A stretch of 64,000 nt of DNA from Pseudomonas silesiensis (GTDB taxonomy: Bacteria; Pseudomonadota; Gammaproteobacteria; Pseudomonadales; Pseudomonadaceae): the NCBI RefSeq assembly GCF_001661075.1, contig NZ_CP014870.1, positions 2,004,501 to 2,068,500 of the forward strand, given 5' to 3'. Each line of letters begins with the position of its first letter. Positions within the stretch are counted from its first letter, which is position 1. Positions 9,167 to 19,038 of the stretch are shown here, piece by piece. A program made the translations under genes and the position numbers. Below the pieces are notes generated by a model that saw only the letters and a list, made by a program, of their open reading frames with translations, was not told the origin of the DNA and made no database searches.

Positions 9167-11029
9167 ATGACTATGGCGATTTCTTCACAGGCAACAACAG
9201 GTTCTGCGCCAGGCGTCTGGCTGGCGACGGCCGATCCCCGCCACTATCAACAAGTGGAACAGCGCGTGGTCGGTCAACTGCTACAAACGCTGCTGTATGA
9301 AAACGTATTGCCCTATCGTCATTCGCCGCTGGAAAGCGGTCAGCAGCGTTTCGTCGTCAGCGGCCTCGATGCCCGGCAACAGCCGGTGGAATACCGCTGC
9401 AACGGATTACTCAGCGCCAGCTTCGAGCTGATCCGCCTCGACTATGCCAGCCTCGAGCGCGTGGATGCCGCGGGCGAGCACCACCGGCCGCATTTGCATC
9501 AAGCCTTGGCGGAGCTGCTGGGCGAACTTCAGGACAGCCCGCACCTGCCACGCTTCACCCATGAGCTGGAACAGACCCTGCTCAAGGACCTGCAATCGCG
9601 CAGCCAGGGTTATCAAGCGGCCCAACCCAGCCATCAGCTGGATGTCGATGCGCTGGAACAGCACTTCATGGACGCCCACAGCTATCACCCTTGCTACAAG
9701 TCGCGCATCGGTTTCTCGCTCCAGGACAACGCCAGTTTCGGTCCGGAATTTGCCGCGCCCATCGCCATTGTCTGGCTGGCGGTGGCCAAGACCTGCGGAG
9801 CGATGAACATCTCGCGGCACCTGGATTACGACGGGTTCATTCAGCAGGAATTCGGCCTTCAGCGCTGGCAGCAACTCGCGGCGAATCTGCGCGACCAGGG
9901 CAAGGCGCTGGACGATTACTGGCTGATGCCGGTGCACCCGTGGCAGTGGGAAAACATCATCGTGCCGGTGTTTTACCCCGAGCTGGTCAGCGGTGAAGTG
10001 ATCCATCTGGGCACCACGGATGATCGCTATCAGGCGCAGCAATCGATCCGCACCCTGGCCAACGTCACGGAAAAACAGCGGCCTTACGTCAAGCTCGCCC
10101 TGAGCATGACCAACACCTCCAGCACTCGCATCCTGGCGCGGCACACGGTGATGAACGGCCCGATCATCACCGACTGGCTGCAGCGGTTGATCGGCAGCGA
10201 CAGCACTGCCCGCGACCTTGGCTTTGTGATTCTCGGCGAGGTGGTCGGCGTCAGTTTTGACTACGACCACCTGCCCGCCACGCGGATGTCCCAGGCCTAC
10301 GGCACCCTGGGCACCCTGTGGCGCGAGAGCATTCACCAGTACCTGCACGACGATGAGCAGGCGGTGCCGTTCAATGGCTTGAGCTCCGTGGACAATCGCT
10401 ACGGCAGTGGAGAACAAACCCCGTTCATCGATGCCTGGATCAAGCAATACGGCCTCCAGGCCTGGACCCGCCAACTGTTGCAGGTGGCGGTGTCGCCGAT
10501 CATTCACATGCTGTACGCCGAAGGCATCGGCATGGAGTCCCATGGGCAGAATATCGTCCTGATCGTCAAGCAGGGCTGGCCGCAACGCATTGCCCTGAAG
10601 GACTTCCACGACGGCGTGCGCTACTCGCCGCAGCACCTGGGCCGCCCGGAGCTGTGCCCGACCCTGGTGCCGCTGCCCGCCAGCCACGCCAAACTCAACC
10701 GCAACTCGTTCATCCTCACCGACGACCTGGATGCGGTGCGGGATTTCTCCTGTGATTCGTTCTTCTTCATCGCCCTGGCCGAGATGGCGATCTTCCTGCA
10801 CCAGCACTACCGGCTGGAAGAAGCCCTGTTCTGGCAGATGACCGCCGAAGTCATCGGCGGCTACCAGGCCGACCATCCGCAACACCGTGCGCGTTATGCG
10901 GCGTTTGACGTGTTCGCGCCGTTCTATGAAGTCGAAGAGCTGACCAAGCGCCGCCTGCTGGGCGACGGCGAGCGTCGTTTCAAATCGGTGCCCAATCCGC
11001 TGCACGCCTTTGGGCCGCAATCATGCTGA
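9167..11029 (+). CDS. acsC: NIS siderophore synthetase, AcsC-type (IucA/IucC family)
   Basis: A 620-residue IucA/IucC synthetase, the second of three in the operon. Recognisable parts are HPWQWENIIVP, the STRILARHTVMNGP nucleotide/citrate-binding segment, and MLYAEGIGMESHGQNIVLI followed by IALKDFHDGVRY. The C-terminal ferric-reductase-like FhuF subdomain common in the family is also present. It would catalyse one of the later amide-forming steps that attach diaminobutyrate or 2-oxoglutarate-derived units; the order cannot be read from sequence. The start is ATG 9167 or ATG 9173 with weak AAGG upstream. The stop overlaps acsB by 7 bp. Confidence 0.87.
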   Translation: MTMAISSQATTGSAPGVWLATADPRHYQQVEQRVVGQLLQTLLYENVLPYRHSPLESGQQRFVVSGLDARQQPVEYRCNGLLSASFELIRLDYASLERVDAAGEHHRPHLHQALAELLGELQDSPHLPRFTHELEQTLLKDLQSRSQGYQAAQPSHQLDVDALEQHFMDAHSYHPCYKSRIGFSLQDNASFGPEFAAPIAIVWLAVAKTCGAMNISRHLDYDGFIQQEFGLQRWQQLAANLRDQGKALDDYWLMPVHPWQWENIIVPVFYPELVSGEVIHLGTTDDRYQAQQSIRTLANVTEKQRPYVKLALSMTNTSSTRILARHTVMNGPIITDWLQRLIGSDSTARDLGFVILGEVVGVSFDYDHLPATRMSQAYGTLGTLWRESIHQYLHDDEQAVPFNGLSSVDNRYGSGEQTPFIDAWIKQYGLQAWTRQLLQVAVSPIIHMLYAEGIGMESHGQNIVLIVKQGWPQRIALKDFHDGVRYSPQHLGRPELCPTLVPLPASHAKLNRNSFILTDDLDAVRDFSCDSFFFIALAEMAIFLHQHYRLEEALFWQMTAEVIGGYQADHPQHRARYAAFDVFAPFYEVEELTKRRLLGDGERRFKSVPNPLHAFGPQSC

Positions 11030-11796
11030 GGACCAATCTGCTCAAGCAGAAGCTCGTTGCGAGGGAGCCGGTCTACGGCTTGATCAGCTCGATTCCGGCC
11101 CCGGCCGCCATCGAATTGATTGCCGAGGCCGGTTTCGATTTCGTGATCATCGACATGGAGCACGTGCTGATCAATCCCGAAACCGTGGAGAACATGATCC
11201 GCACCGCCGAGAGCTACGCGCTGACACCCCTGGTGCGCGTGGCGGACCTCAACCCGAAAACCTTGCTGCGCCTGCTCGATGGCGGCGCCCAGGGCATCGT
11301 GCTGCCGATGATCGAAAGCGCCGAATCCCTGGCCGACAGCATTCGGGCCTGCAAGTACCACCCCCAGGGCACTCGCAGCCTGAATGCCGGGCGCCCCGGT
11401 GCGTTCGGCAAGCACAGCCTGGCGGAGTACATCGGGCTGGCCAACCAGCAAATCATGGTGGTGGCGATGATCGAAAGCGCTGAAGGCGTGCGCCGGGCGG
11501 CGGAGATTGCCGCGGTGCCTGGCCTGGACATGATCCTCGAAGGCGCTGCCGACTTGTCGCAATCGCTGGGCACGCCCTGGCAGATCGACCGGCCCGAGGT
11601 GCAGCAGGCGCTGCTCGCCAGCTGGCAGGCCGCCACTGCCGCCGGCGTGCCGTATTGCGCGATTCCACGCCAACCGGGCGACCACGAACGCTGGTTGGCC
11701 CGCGGGGTAAACAGTTTTGTTTTGGGAGATGAGCGTGGCATCGCTTTTCGTGCCCTCCAGGCCAGATTGGCCGCCACTTCAGCAGAAGGAAAATAA
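11023..11796 (+). CDS. acsB: HpcH/HpaI aldolase-family enzyme, probable siderophore-dedicated citrate synthase
   Basis: A 257-residue TIM-barrel enzyme of the HpcH/HpaI family. Features are GLISSIPAPAAIELIAEAGFDFVIIDMEH (metal and oxyanion residues near the N-terminus), RVADLNPKTLLRLLDGGAQGIVLPMIES, and MIESAEGV with a metal-binding glutamate. SbnG of the staphyloferrin B pathway is an HpcH/HpaI protein with citrate synthase activity, so AcsB probably makes citrate from oxaloacetate and acetyl-CoA for the pathway independently of the TCA cycle. Ordinary aldolase activity is the alternative. It is embedded between acsC and acsA with overlapping or 4-bp spacing. Confidence 0.82.
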   Translation: MLRTNLLKQKLVAREPVYGLISSIPAPAAIELIAEAGFDFVIIDMEHVLINPETVENMIRTAESYALTPLVRVADLNPKTLLRLLDGGAQGIVLPMIESAESLADSIRACKYHPQGTRSLNAGRPGAFGKHSLAEYIGLANQQIMVVAMIESAEGVRRAAEIAAVPGLDMILEGAADLSQSLGTPWQIDRPEVQQALLASWQAATAAGVPYCAIPRQPGDHERWLARGVNSFVLGDERGIAFRALQARLAATSAEGK

Positions 11797-11800
11797 TCGG

Positions 11801-13648
11801 ATGAATTTCACCGCAATGGCCGCCGACAAAGTGATGCAGGACCTGGTCGACTGTTTGCTGGCCGAACATTTTTTCGGCACCGAGCCGCTGAACCTGGTGG
11901 CGCCCTCGGCATCCGCCGACCAGCCATTTACCGGTCTGAGCGCCGGGCAACGGGTCTGGGAATGGCCCTGCGGTCCCCAGAGCTGCATCGTCATTGCCCT
12001 GCGTCCCGGCATCACCCAGCAATGGGAAAAAGTACCGGGCACGCCGGTATGGGCGCGCCAGTCAGAGCAACTGACCGAGCTGTCGCCCGAGGCCTTCACC
12101 ACCCAGGTGCTGGGCGAGATGACCGAGCGCTACCCGGACAATGAAAAGGGCTTTGCCCTGTTCCTCGATGTGCTGCGCACCAGCGTGCGCCAAACCGAGT
12201 TATCCCTGAGCCATGGCGTCGACAGCGAACGCTTGCTGGAAAAAGGCAACGCGGACTTCTTCCTGACCATGGAGCAGTGGGCCTCGCTACGTGATCGTCC
12301 TTATCACCCGCTGGCCAAGGCCAAGCAGGGTTTGAGCGACCGTGAATACCAGCAGTATCAAGCCGAGTTCGCTCGCCCGGTGGCCTTGCACTGGGTGGCG
12401 GTCGATCGCACCTTGCTGCAATGCGGCGACGGTGTGACGGACCTGGCGCAGAGTTATCCCGCCCAGTACCTGTTGCCGGCGCTGTTGCAGGCCGACTTGC
12501 AACAAGAGTTGCAACAGCGGGGCATTGCCCAGAGCCATGTCGCGCTGCCGGTGCACCCGTGGCAGTTCGAGCATGTGTTGCAAGCGCAGCTTGGCGACGC
12601 GTTTGCCCGCGGCGACTGTCAGCGACTGGACTTCAAGGACGGCGATTTTTTCGCCACCTCATCCTTGCGCTCGATGACGCCGTGCTTCAACAGTGCCGAT
12701 TACCTCAAGCTGCCGATGGCGATTTATTCCCTCGGCGCCTCGCGTTACCTGCCCGCGGTGAAAATGATCAATGGCGGCCTGAGTGAAGCCTTGCTGCGCC
12801 AGGCGCTGGGCAAGGATCAAACCCTGCAACAGTCCCTGCACCTGTGCGATGAAACCAAGTGGTGGGCGTTCATGCCGCCGGATGCCACCCTGTTCGACGA
12901 GGCGCCGCGGCACCTGTCGGCCATGGTCCGTGGTTATCCGCCGGCGCTGCTGGCAGATCCGGACACCCGACTGGTGCCCATGGCGGCGCTCGGTACGCCA
13001 CTGCCCGGTAGCAACCGGCACTTTTTCGATGACTGGATGGCTTACCGCCAATTGCCGGCCAGCGCCGCATCGGTGATGACCCTGTTCCGCGAGCTGTGCC
13101 ACAGCTTCTTCGACATCAACCTGCGGATGTTGCGCATCGGCATGCTCGGGGAAGTCCACGGGCAGAACGCGGTGCTGGTGTGGAAGGCCGGCCACGCCCA
13201 GGGCCTGCTGTTGCGCGATCACGATTCGTTGCGCATCTACGTGCCGTGGCTGGAACGCAACGGCCTGGCCGACCCGGCTTACCGGCTGAAGAAGGGCCAC
13301 GCCAACACGCTGTACCACGATCGCCCCGAAGACTTGCTGTTCTGGTTGCAGACCCTGGGTATTCAGGTCAACCTCCGCGCCATCATCGATACGCTGGCTG
13401 AGGTCTACGCATTGCCCGCGACCCGGTTGTGGAAGGCAATGGGTGAGGTGCTCAACGAGCTCATCGACACCATCGAGTTTGATGCCGAGACGCGAACCAT
13501 GATCAAGCACCAGTTGTTCGAAGCGCCGCACTGGCCACAGAAGTTGCTGCTGACCCCGATGATCGAGCGCGCGGGCGGCCCTGGCAGCATGCCGTTTGGC
13601 AAAGGCCAGGTGGTCAACCCGTTCCACAGGCTCGATCACGATGCCTGA
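11801..13648 (+). CDS. acsA: NIS siderophore synthetase, AcsA-type (IucA/IucC family)
   Basis: The third IucA/IucC synthetase, 615 residues. Diagnostic segments are VALPVHPWQFEHVL, the SLRSMTPCFNSADYLKLPM region replacing the SSTR segment of AcsC, and MLRIGMLGEVHGQNAVLVWKAG...LLLRDHDSLRIY. It would complete acylation of the citrate/diaminobutyrate core. ATG 11801 was chosen because AGAAGGAAA lies just upstream and MNFTAMAADKVMQDLV opens a normal family N-terminus; the open frame extends 28 codons further up into acsB. The end overlaps cbrA by 8 bp. Confidence 0.87.
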   Translation: MNFTAMAADKVMQDLVDCLLAEHFFGTEPLNLVAPSASADQPFTGLSAGQRVWEWPCGPQSCIVIALRPGITQQWEKVPGTPVWARQSEQLTELSPEAFTTQVLGEMTERYPDNEKGFALFLDVLRTSVRQTELSLSHGVDSERLLEKGNADFFLTMEQWASLRDRPYHPLAKAKQGLSDREYQQYQAEFARPVALHWVAVDRTLLQCGDGVTDLAQSYPAQYLLPALLQADLQQELQQRGIAQSHVALPVHPWQFEHVLQAQLGDAFARGDCQRLDFKDGDFFATSSLRSMTPCFNSADYLKLPMAIYSLGASRYLPAVKMINGGLSEALLRQALGKDQTLQQSLHLCDETKWWAFMPPDATLFDEAPRHLSAMVRGYPPALLADPDTRLVPMAALGTPLPGSNRHFFDDWMAYRQLPASAASVMTLFRELCHSFFDINLRMLRIGMLGEVHGQNAVLVWKAGHAQGLLLRDHDSLRIYVPWLERNGLADPAYRLKKGHANTLYHDRPEDLLFWLQTLGIQVNLRAIIDTLAEVYALPATRLWKAMGEVLNELIDTIEFDAETRTMIKHQLFEAPHWPQKLLLTPMIERAGGPGSMPFGKGQVVNPFHRLDHDA

Positions 13649-14561
13649 ACCGCGACATCATCCTTCCCGGCGCACACTGCTGCGCCTGTCCCTGGGGGCA
13701 TTGGCCCTGAGGTGTTGCGCGCCGGCGTGGGCCGAGACCGGCGCCACGCCGTTGCGGGTGATCACCCTGTTTCAGGGCGCCACCGACTGCGCCGTGGTAC
13801 TGGGCGTGACGCCCTGTGGCGTGGTGGATTCCTGGAGCGAAAAACCGACCTATCGCTATCTGCGCGAAGCCCTGGGCGCCGTGCCCCATGTCGGGCTGGA
13901 AACCCAGCCCAGCCTCGAGGACATCGCGCTGCTCAAGCCGGACCTGATCGTGGCCTCGCGCTTTCGCCATGAGCGCATCGCCCCCTTGCTCAGGCAGATC
14001 GCCCCGGTGCTGATGCTGGAGGAAGTGTTTGAATTCAAGAAGACCCTGGCCCTGATGGGCGCTGCATTGCAGCGGCAACAACAGGCCGACGACATGCTCG
14101 ACCGCTGGCAGCAGCGTGTGGCGCAACTGCGTCAGCAATTGCAGCAGACCTTTGCCGGGCGCTGGCCGCCGACGGTGTCGATCCTGGATATCCGCGAAGA
14201 CCACATCCGCAGCTATCTGCCCGCCAGCTTCCCCGGCTCTGTGCTCAGTGAACTGGGTTTCAACTGGAGTGACGGCAGCCGGGAGGCGAGCGGGGTGTCG
14301 ATCAAACTCACCAGCAAGGAGAGCCTTGCGGTGGTGAATGCCGACATCTTTTTCGTCTTTCTGCGGGCGCAGAACGCGGCGGTGCAACGCAACTACGAAA
14401 GCCTGGTGCAACACCCGCTGTGGCAGCAGATGCGTGCCCCGCAGCAAGGGCAGGTGTGGCAGGTCGATGGCGTCGCCTGGAGCCTGTCGGGCGGCATGCT
14501 GGGGGCGAACCTGATGCTCGACGACGTGGCCCGCGTGGCTGCAGCGCAGGTGGCCTCATGA
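13641..14561 (+). CDS. cbrA: periplasmic ferri-siderophore-binding protein
   Basis: A 306-residue class III (BtuF/FhuD-type) solute-binding protein that delivers iron-loaded siderophore to the CbrBCD importer. The N-terminus has a twin-arginine-like [15 protein letters not shown] followed by an Ala-x-Ala-like site at AWAETG, so export by Tat or Sec is likely. The [26 protein letters not shown] segment and the long interdomain helix rich in Gln ([17 protein letters not shown]) are typical. It overlaps acsA by 8 bp and cbrB by ATGA. The cbr name follows the Dickeya achromobactin transporter and is unrelated to the Pseudomonas CbrA/CbrB two-component system. Confidence 0.85.
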   Translation: MPEPRHHPSRRTLLRLSLGALALRCCAPAWAETGATPLRVITLFQGATDCAVVLGVTPCGVVDSWSEKPTYRYLREALGAVPHVGLETQPSLEDIALLKPDLIVASRFRHERIAPLLRQIAPVLMLEEVFEFKKTLALMGAALQRQQQADDMLDRWQQRVAQLRQQLQQTFAGRWPPTVSILDIREDHIRSYLPASFPGSVLSELGFNWSDGSREASGVSIKLTSKESLAVVNADIFFVFLRAQNAAVQRNYESLVQHPLWQQMRAPQQGQVWQVDGVAWSLSGGMLGANLMLDDVARVAAAQVAS

Positions 14562-15547
14562 GTCCTGGTGCAAAGCTGTGTAGCGCCGGTGTCGTGTTGC
14601 TGCTGTGCTGCGTGTTGAGCCTGGCGGTCGGCGCTACCTGGATTCCGCTGCCGCAGATTGCCGCGGCGTTTGTCCAGCCCGACCCGCTGAGCATCGATCA
14701 TGTGCTGGTGACCACCACGCGCCTGTCGCGAACCTTGATGGCGATCTCCGTCGGCGCCAGCCTGGCGGTCGCGGGCGCCCTGATGCAGGCCCTGACGCGC
14801 AATCCCCTGGCGTCCCCCGGCTTGTTCGGGATCAATGCCGGTGCGACCTTTTTCATCATCCTGTTTTCCTCGATCTTCTCCCTGGCCTCGCCGGATGCCT
14901 GGCTGTGGTGTGCCTTTCTTGGCGCCGCCGTGGCGGGGTGCCTGGTGTGGCTGATCGGCAACATGGGGCAGGGCAGTCTCAGTCCGCTGCGCATCGTGCT
15001 GGCGGGGGCGGCGATGGCCGCGCTGTTCTCCGCCTTCAGCCAGGCATTGCTGGTGGTCAATCAGGATGGCCTGGACACGGTGCTGTTCTGGATGGCCGGT
15101 TCCTTGACCGAACGCAGCCTGTCGACCGCCGCGCCCCTGTTACTGTGCACGGTGCTTGGCTTGTCGGGGGCGCTGTTGCTGGGCGGGCAGCTCAATGTAC
15201 TGAACGCCGGGGAAGAAATTGCCACCGGTCTGGGGCAGCGTACCGGTCTGATCCGGCTGCTGATGAGCGTGCTGGTGATCTGCCTGGCGGGCAGCGCCGT
15301 GGCGTTGGCCGGCAGCATCGGCTTTATCGGCCTGCTGGTGCCGCACATGGTGCGCAAGGGACTGTCGATCGACCATCGCTGGCTGTTGCCCGGTTGTGCG
15401 CTGCTGGGGGCCATTCTGCTGCTGTTGGCCGATACCCTGTCGCGGGTGTTGATCCTGCCGCAGGAGGTGCCGGTAGGGGTCATGACGGCGCTGTTCGGCG
15501 CGCCGTTCTTCATCATGCTGGCGCGGCGTGGAGGTCGTTATGGATAA
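14558..15547 (+). CDS. cbrB: FecCD-family siderophore ABC transporter permease
   Basis: A 329-residue inner-membrane permease of the BtuC/FecCD family. It has about nine or ten hydrophobic segments. The family landmarks are [39 protein letters not shown] (residues about 60-100) and [12 protein letters not shown] near the C-terminus, which forms the coupling region for the ATPase. ATG 14558 overlaps the cbrA stop as ATGA. It pairs with CbrC to form the heterodimeric channel. Confidence 0.88.
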   Translation: MSPGAKLCSAGVVLLLCCVLSLAVGATWIPLPQIAAAFVQPDPLSIDHVLVTTTRLSRTLMAISVGASLAVAGALMQALTRNPLASPGLFGINAGATFFIILFSSIFSLASPDAWLWCAFLGAAVAGCLVWLIGNMGQGSLSPLRIVLAGAAMAALFSAFSQALLVVNQDGLDTVLFWMAGSLTERSLSTAAPLLLCTVLGLSGALLLGGQLNVLNAGEEIATGLGQRTGLIRLLMSVLVICLAGSAVALAGSIGFIGLLVPHMVRKGLSIDHRWLLPGCALLGAILLLLADTLSRVLILPQEVPVGVMTALFGAPFFIMLARRGGRYG

Positions 15548-16571
15548 GGTGGTGACCTGGCGCCGGGGCGGGTATTCCCGGCAGGTCAACCTGGGTACCT
15601 GGTGGAGACTTGGGGCGTCGCTGCTGGTCACCTCGCTGGTGATGCTCGGCTCGTTGGCGCTGGGCAAGGTGATCCTCTCGCCCTTCGAGGTGCTGCGCAT
15701 CCTGTTTTCCAGCCAGGACCCCAGCCTGACCCTGATCGTCGAGCAACTGCGTTTTCCGCGCATTGTCCTGGCGGCCTTGGTGGGGGCAGCGTTGTCGGTG
15801 TCCGGGCTGATCCTGCAAAGCATCATCCGCAACCCGCTGGCATCGCCCGATCTGCTGGGCATCACCAGCGGTGCCAGCGCCGCCGCCGTCCTCTACCTGT
15901 CGTTCCTGTCGGTGACCCTGGGACAACAATTCCTGCCCCTGGCGGCGATGCTTGGAGCGGCCCTGGCGACACTGGCCATTTATCTGCTGGCCTGGAAGCA
16001 GGGCGCCTCGCCGTTGCGCCTGGTGCTGATCGGCGTCGGCGTCTCGGCGATGTTGACGGCGGCGACCACCTTCATCCTGGTCTTCAGCCCGCTGACCACC
16101 ACTCTGTCGGCCTATGTCTGGTTGACTGGCAGCGTCTACGGCGCCAGTTGGCCCGAACCCCTGGCGCTGGCGGGCTGGCTGTTGGGCATTTGCCCGTTGC
16201 TGGTGCTGCTGGCCCGGCAGGTGATGGTGCAACAGCTGGACGACCACCTGGCCCAGGGCATCGGCGTGCGCGTGCAGTGGTTGCGGGCCGGTCTGTTGCT
16301 GGTGAGTGTGGCCCTGGCCGGCGCGGCCGTTGCCTGGGGTGGCGCGATCGCCTTTGTCGGGCTGATTGCCCCACACATTGCCAAGCGCCTGGTGGCCCCC
16401 GGTTTCGCTGGCCAGGCGGTGATGGCGGCGCTGGTCGGGGCCAACCTGGTGATGCTGGCGGACCTGGCCGGACGCACGCTGTTCTTGCCCCTGGACCTGC
16501 CGGCCGGGATCTTTGTCGCGGTCCTGGGCACGCCTTTTTTTCTCTATTTGTTGATTAAACAACGTCATTAA
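15540..16571 (+). CDS. cbrC: FecCD-family siderophore ABC transporter permease, second subunit
   Basis: A 343-residue FecCD permease, partner of CbrB. Landmarks are [47 protein letters not shown] and [14 protein letters not shown]. The N-terminal 25 residues before the first membrane segment are basic and cytosolic. ATG 15540 lies inside cbrB (8-bp overlap); a GTG/ATG slightly upstream in the same frame is less likely because it lengthens the overlap without a better ribosome site (GGAGG precedes 15540). Confidence 0.87.
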   Translation: MDKVVTWRRGGYSRQVNLGTWWRLGASLLVTSLVMLGSLALGKVILSPFEVLRILFSSQDPSLTLIVEQLRFPRIVLAALVGAALSVSGLILQSIIRNPLASPDLLGITSGASAAAVLYLSFLSVTLGQQFLPLAAMLGAALATLAIYLLAWKQGASPLRLVLIGVGVSAMLTAATTFILVFSPLTTTLSAYVWLTGSVYGASWPEPLALAGWLLGICPLLVLLARQVMVQQLDDHLAQGIGVRVQWLRAGLLLVSVALAGAAVAWGGAIAFVGLIAPHIAKRLVAPGFAGQAVMAALVGANLVMLADLAGRTLFLPLDLPAGIFVAVLGTPFFLYLLIKQRH

Positions 16572-16583
16572 GGAACTCAACGC

Positions 16584-17375
16584 ATGACGTCGATTGCAAG
16601 TCGCGGCCTGACCCTGAGCTATCAGCGCCAGGTGATTATTGACGCGCTGGACATGCAACTGCCCAAGGGCAAGATCTCGGTGCTGATCGGCAGCAATGGC
16701 TGTGGCAAGAGCACCCTGCTCAAATCCTTCGCCCGGTTGCTCAAGCCGCAGCAGGGCTCGGTGATTCTCAACGGTGTGGATATCCAGCAAAAATCCACGG
16801 CGGCGGTGGCGCGTGAACTGGCCATCCTGCCCCAGACCCCGACCGCGCCGGAGGGCATTACCGTGCGCCAGCTCGTGGCGCTGGGTCGATACCCGTATCA
16901 GAGCTGGATGCAGCAGTGGTCGGTCGAAGATGAAGCCATGGTCAATCGCGCCCTGGATCAGACCAGCCTGCAGGCGCTGGCCGATCGACCGGTGGACGCC
17001 TTGTCCGGCGGGCAGCGCCAGCGGGCGTGGATCGCCATGACCCTGGCCCAGGACACCGGCATCGTGCTGCTGGACGAGCCGACCACCTTTCTCGATCTGG
17101 CGCACCAGATCGAAGTCCTGGACCTGCTGCGCGACCTCAACCGGCTCGAGAACAAAACCATCATCATGGTGCTGCACGATCTCAACCTGGCCTGTCGTTA
17201 CGCCGATCACATGGTCGCGGTGCATGAGCGTACGGCGTTTGCCCAGGGCCGGCCCGAGGACGTCTTGACCCAGGCCCTGGTCAAGACCGTGTTCGACCTC
17301 AACTGTCGAATCATTCCTGACCCGTTCTTTGGTACGCCGATGTGCATCCCGTTCGGTCGGGAATTGCCGCAATGA
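16584..17375 (+). CDS. cbrD: ferri-siderophore ABC transporter ATPase
   Basis: A 263-residue FepC/FhuC-type ATPase that powers siderophore-iron uptake. Walker A is GSNGCGKST (residues 36-44), the signature is LSGGQRQR, Walker B is [13 protein letters not shown], and the H-loop is [14 protein letters not shown] 16584 follows an AAGGAAC site 12 bp after cbrC. The stop overlaps the next start as ATGA. Confidence 0.9.
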   Translation: MTSIASRGLTLSYQRQVIIDALDMQLPKGKISVLIGSNGCGKSTLLKSFARLLKPQQGSVILNGVDIQQKSTAAVARELAILPQTPTAPEGITVRQLVALGRYPYQSWMQQWSVEDEAMVNRALDQTSLQALADRPVDALSGGQRQRAWIAMTLAQDTGIVLLDEPTTFLDLAHQIEVLDLLRDLNRLENKTIIMVLHDLNLACRYADHMVAVHERTAFAQGRPEDVLTQALVKTVFDLNCRIIPDPFFGTPMCIPFGRELPQ

Positions 17376-18157
17376 GTCTGGCTGGTTATTTCACGGCGCC
17401 AGAGTGGGCGGCGTTGTCCGGTGGATTGCGGCTCAAAGACATTGAAGCGCGCGACCCGTTACGCTCGCTGATGGCCCGGGACTTGTTGCAGGAGGAGGTG
17501 TGCGAACAACTGCTGGACGCCTTGGGCCCGGTGATCGGCTCGCCAACCCGGGCGATCACTGCCTCATTGCTGGGCAAGCGTTTATCGTTTTTGGCGACCG
17601 GTGCCTGCCTGTATGCGATGTCGGTGTACGACAAGGGGCTGCTGCTGTCCCTGGACAACGTGGTGATCGAGTACGGCCACGATGACGGGCTGTGGACCTC
17701 GTCGCTGCCGCTGGCTCACTCTTTGCCCTCGACCTATGGACCCGGTGAGCGCGAGGCCTGGCGGGAAGCCGTGGTGCAGGCGCTGTTTGCCGGGCTGCTG
17801 AAACCGCTGTGGCAAACCTTCAACCGGGTCACGGGCGTTTCCCGCCGCATCCTCTGGGAGAACAGCGCCGTACGCGTGTATTCGCTGTATGAAAAACGCA
17901 TGGCGAAAATCGACGAGCCGTCGGTGCGTGAACGCTGTGAAGCGGACTTCACATGGTTGCTGACCGAGGCACAACCTTCACTGTTCGGCCTCGACTACAA
18001 CCCGCTGAGCCATTTCCGCCGACCGCCGACGCTGGTGGACGAAGGGCAACGGAGCATTCGCTTTCGCCGCACCTGCTGCTTCTACTACCTGGCCACCGAG
18101 CCGGCTGAATACTGCTCGACCTGCCCGTTGCTGCGCCCGGGGAAAAAATGCCGATGA
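17372..18157 (+). CDS. FhuF-type siderophore-iron reductase
   Basis: A 261-residue protein, close to the length of E. coli FhuF. The C-terminus has the family four-cysteine [2Fe-2S] pattern [17 protein letters not shown]: two adjacent Cys, eleven residues, then Cys-x2-Cys. The spacer is eleven residues, one more than I recall for E. coli FhuF. FhuF reduces hydroxamate-bound Fe(III) in the cytoplasm to release iron; here the substrate would be ferric achromobactin. It is coupled to cbrD by ATGA and overlaps the RraA-like gene by 10 bp, so import, reduction and release share one transcript. Confidence 0.82.
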   Translation: MSLAGYFTAPEWAALSGGLRLKDIEARDPLRSLMARDLLQEEVCEQLLDALGPVIGSPTRAITASLLGKRLSFLATGACLYAMSVYDKGLLLSLDNVVIEYGHDDGLWTSSLPLAHSLPSTYGPGEREAWREAVVQALFAGLLKPLWQTFNRVTGVSRRILWENSAVRVYSLYEKRMAKIDEPSVRERCEADFTWLLTEAQPSLFGLDYNPLSHFRRPPTLVDEGQRSIRFRRTCCFYYLATEPAEYCSTCPLLRPGKKCR

Positions 18158-18285
18158 GTGATCAGGTGACCCCTCGCCAACAGATCGTCAGCCGGGAGCT
18201 GCCAGACCCGTCCATTGCCACGCTCGGGGAAATGCCGATGAGCTATCAGATCAACCCTCGCCAGCCAGTCGTCAGCCAGGAATTG
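18138..18285 (+). repeat. 84-bp-period imperfect tandem duplication spanning the RraA-like start site
   Basis: The 54 nt from 18148 and the 54 nt from 18232 match at about 42 positions and encode MPMS(D/Y)Q(V/I)(T/N)PRQ(Q/P)(I/V)VS(R/Q)EL. The GGGGAAA Shine-Dalgarno sequence just upstream is repeated as well, so each copy carries a full ribosome-binding site and start. The divergence shows the duplication is not recent. Confidence 0.8.
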
Positions 18286-18900
18286 CTCGCCGCTTACCGG
18301 TCGATCCCGTCGTCCACCCTCGGCCATTTTTCCGACCGGGGCTTCCTGCGCGGGATCAAGCCGTTGTTCAACGACATCCGCATGCTCGGCCAGGTCATCA
18401 CCGTCAAAGTCTTCCCGCCCGATGGCAGCATTCTGCGTGAGGCCCTGTTGTTGAGCGAGCCAGGCGACGTGCTGGTGATCGAATGCGTGGGCGACGAGGA
18501 GTGTGGTTGCTGGGGCGAGCTGCGCACCCTGGCGGGATTGATCAAAGGCCTGGCCGGGGTGGTGGTGTCGGGTGCCGTCACCGATGTCAGCGCCTTGCGT
18601 CGCCATGGCTTGCCGGTGTTTTGCCGGGATGTGAGTGCCTACACCACCCGTGGCATTGGCGCACAGGGTGAAGTCAATCACACGATCACTGTTGGCGGCG
18701 TTCGAGTACAGCCAGGCGACCTGGCCATCGGTGATGATGACGGTGTGTTCATTCTCGATCCCGGCCAGGCAGTCGAGCTTCTGCCCGAGCTATTAGTCAA
18801 AGAGGAAACGGACCAGAAGCGCAGGGATGAACTCCTGCAGCGGCTCCATGCCCGTCCTGCATACATCGGCGCAATCGCCGTTTGCCCTTGGCCCTTGTAG
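18148..18900 (+). CDS. RraA-fold protein (HMG/CHA aldolase-like) at end of siderophore operon
   Basis: 250 residues of the RraA / 4-hydroxy-4-methyl-2-oxoglutarate aldolase fold. Members bind a divalent metal and cleave 4-carboxy-4-hydroxy-2-oxoacids or decarboxylate oxaloacetate. Visible are STLGHFSDRGFLRGIKPLF, AGVVVSGAVTDVSALRRHGLPVFCRDVSAY (the GxxTD-like region and the R in VSALRRHG) and GDLAIGDDDGVFIL. The first 56 residues contain a duplicated block: [18 protein letters not shown] at residue 1 and MPMSYQINPRQPVVSQEL at residue 29. ATG 18148 overlaps the reductase gene; ATG 18232, the same codon of the second copy, also has GGGGAAA upstream and gives a 222-residue protein. The role in siderophore metabolism is unknown. 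Confidence 0.75.
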   Translation: MPMSDQVTPRQQIVSRELPDPSIATLGEMPMSYQINPRQPVVSQELLAAYRSIPSSTLGHFSDRGFLRGIKPLFNDIRMLGQVITVKVFPPDGSILREALLLSEPGDVLVIECVGDEECGCWGELRTLAGLIKGLAGVVVSGAVTDVSALRRHGLPVFCRDVSAYTTRGIGAQGEVNHTITVGGVRVQPGDLAIGDDDGVFILDPGQAVELLPELLVKEETDQKRRDELLQRLHARPAYIGAIAVCPWPL

Positions 18901-19023
18901 GAGCGAGCTTGCTCCGGGCGGCGTTCCGACGAAGGTCTCAAGGGTGACGCGTTCATTCAGGAAGAACGCGTTATCGTTAACGTCCTTCGTCGGAACGCCG
19001 CCCGGAGCAAGCTCGCTCCTACA
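18896..19023. repeat. REP doublet (REPIN) with perfect 40-bp arms
   Basis: TGTAGGAGCGAGCTTGCTCC opens a 40-nt arm (18896-18935) whose exact reverse complement closes the element (18984-19023), with 48 nt between. This is the classic Pseudomonas REP/REPIN family. It separates the convergent RraA-like and oxidase genes and can fold into a bidirectional terminator-like stem. Its TGTAG supplies the stop codon of the RraA-like gene (TTG TAG). A second member is at 28348-28461. Confidence 0.9.
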
Positions 19024-19038
19024 GGGGAGGGCGCCCGC

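Noticed and set aside
7648..9300. 550-codon frame overlapping the MFS exporter
   Set aside because: Shifted-frame shadow, rich in Arg/Gly/Ala; the 7712-9145 frame has clear membrane segments.
13641..17375. cbrA/cbrB as the CbrAB two-component system
   Set aside because: The proteins are a binding protein, FecCD permeases and an ATPase, with no kinase or receiver domains.
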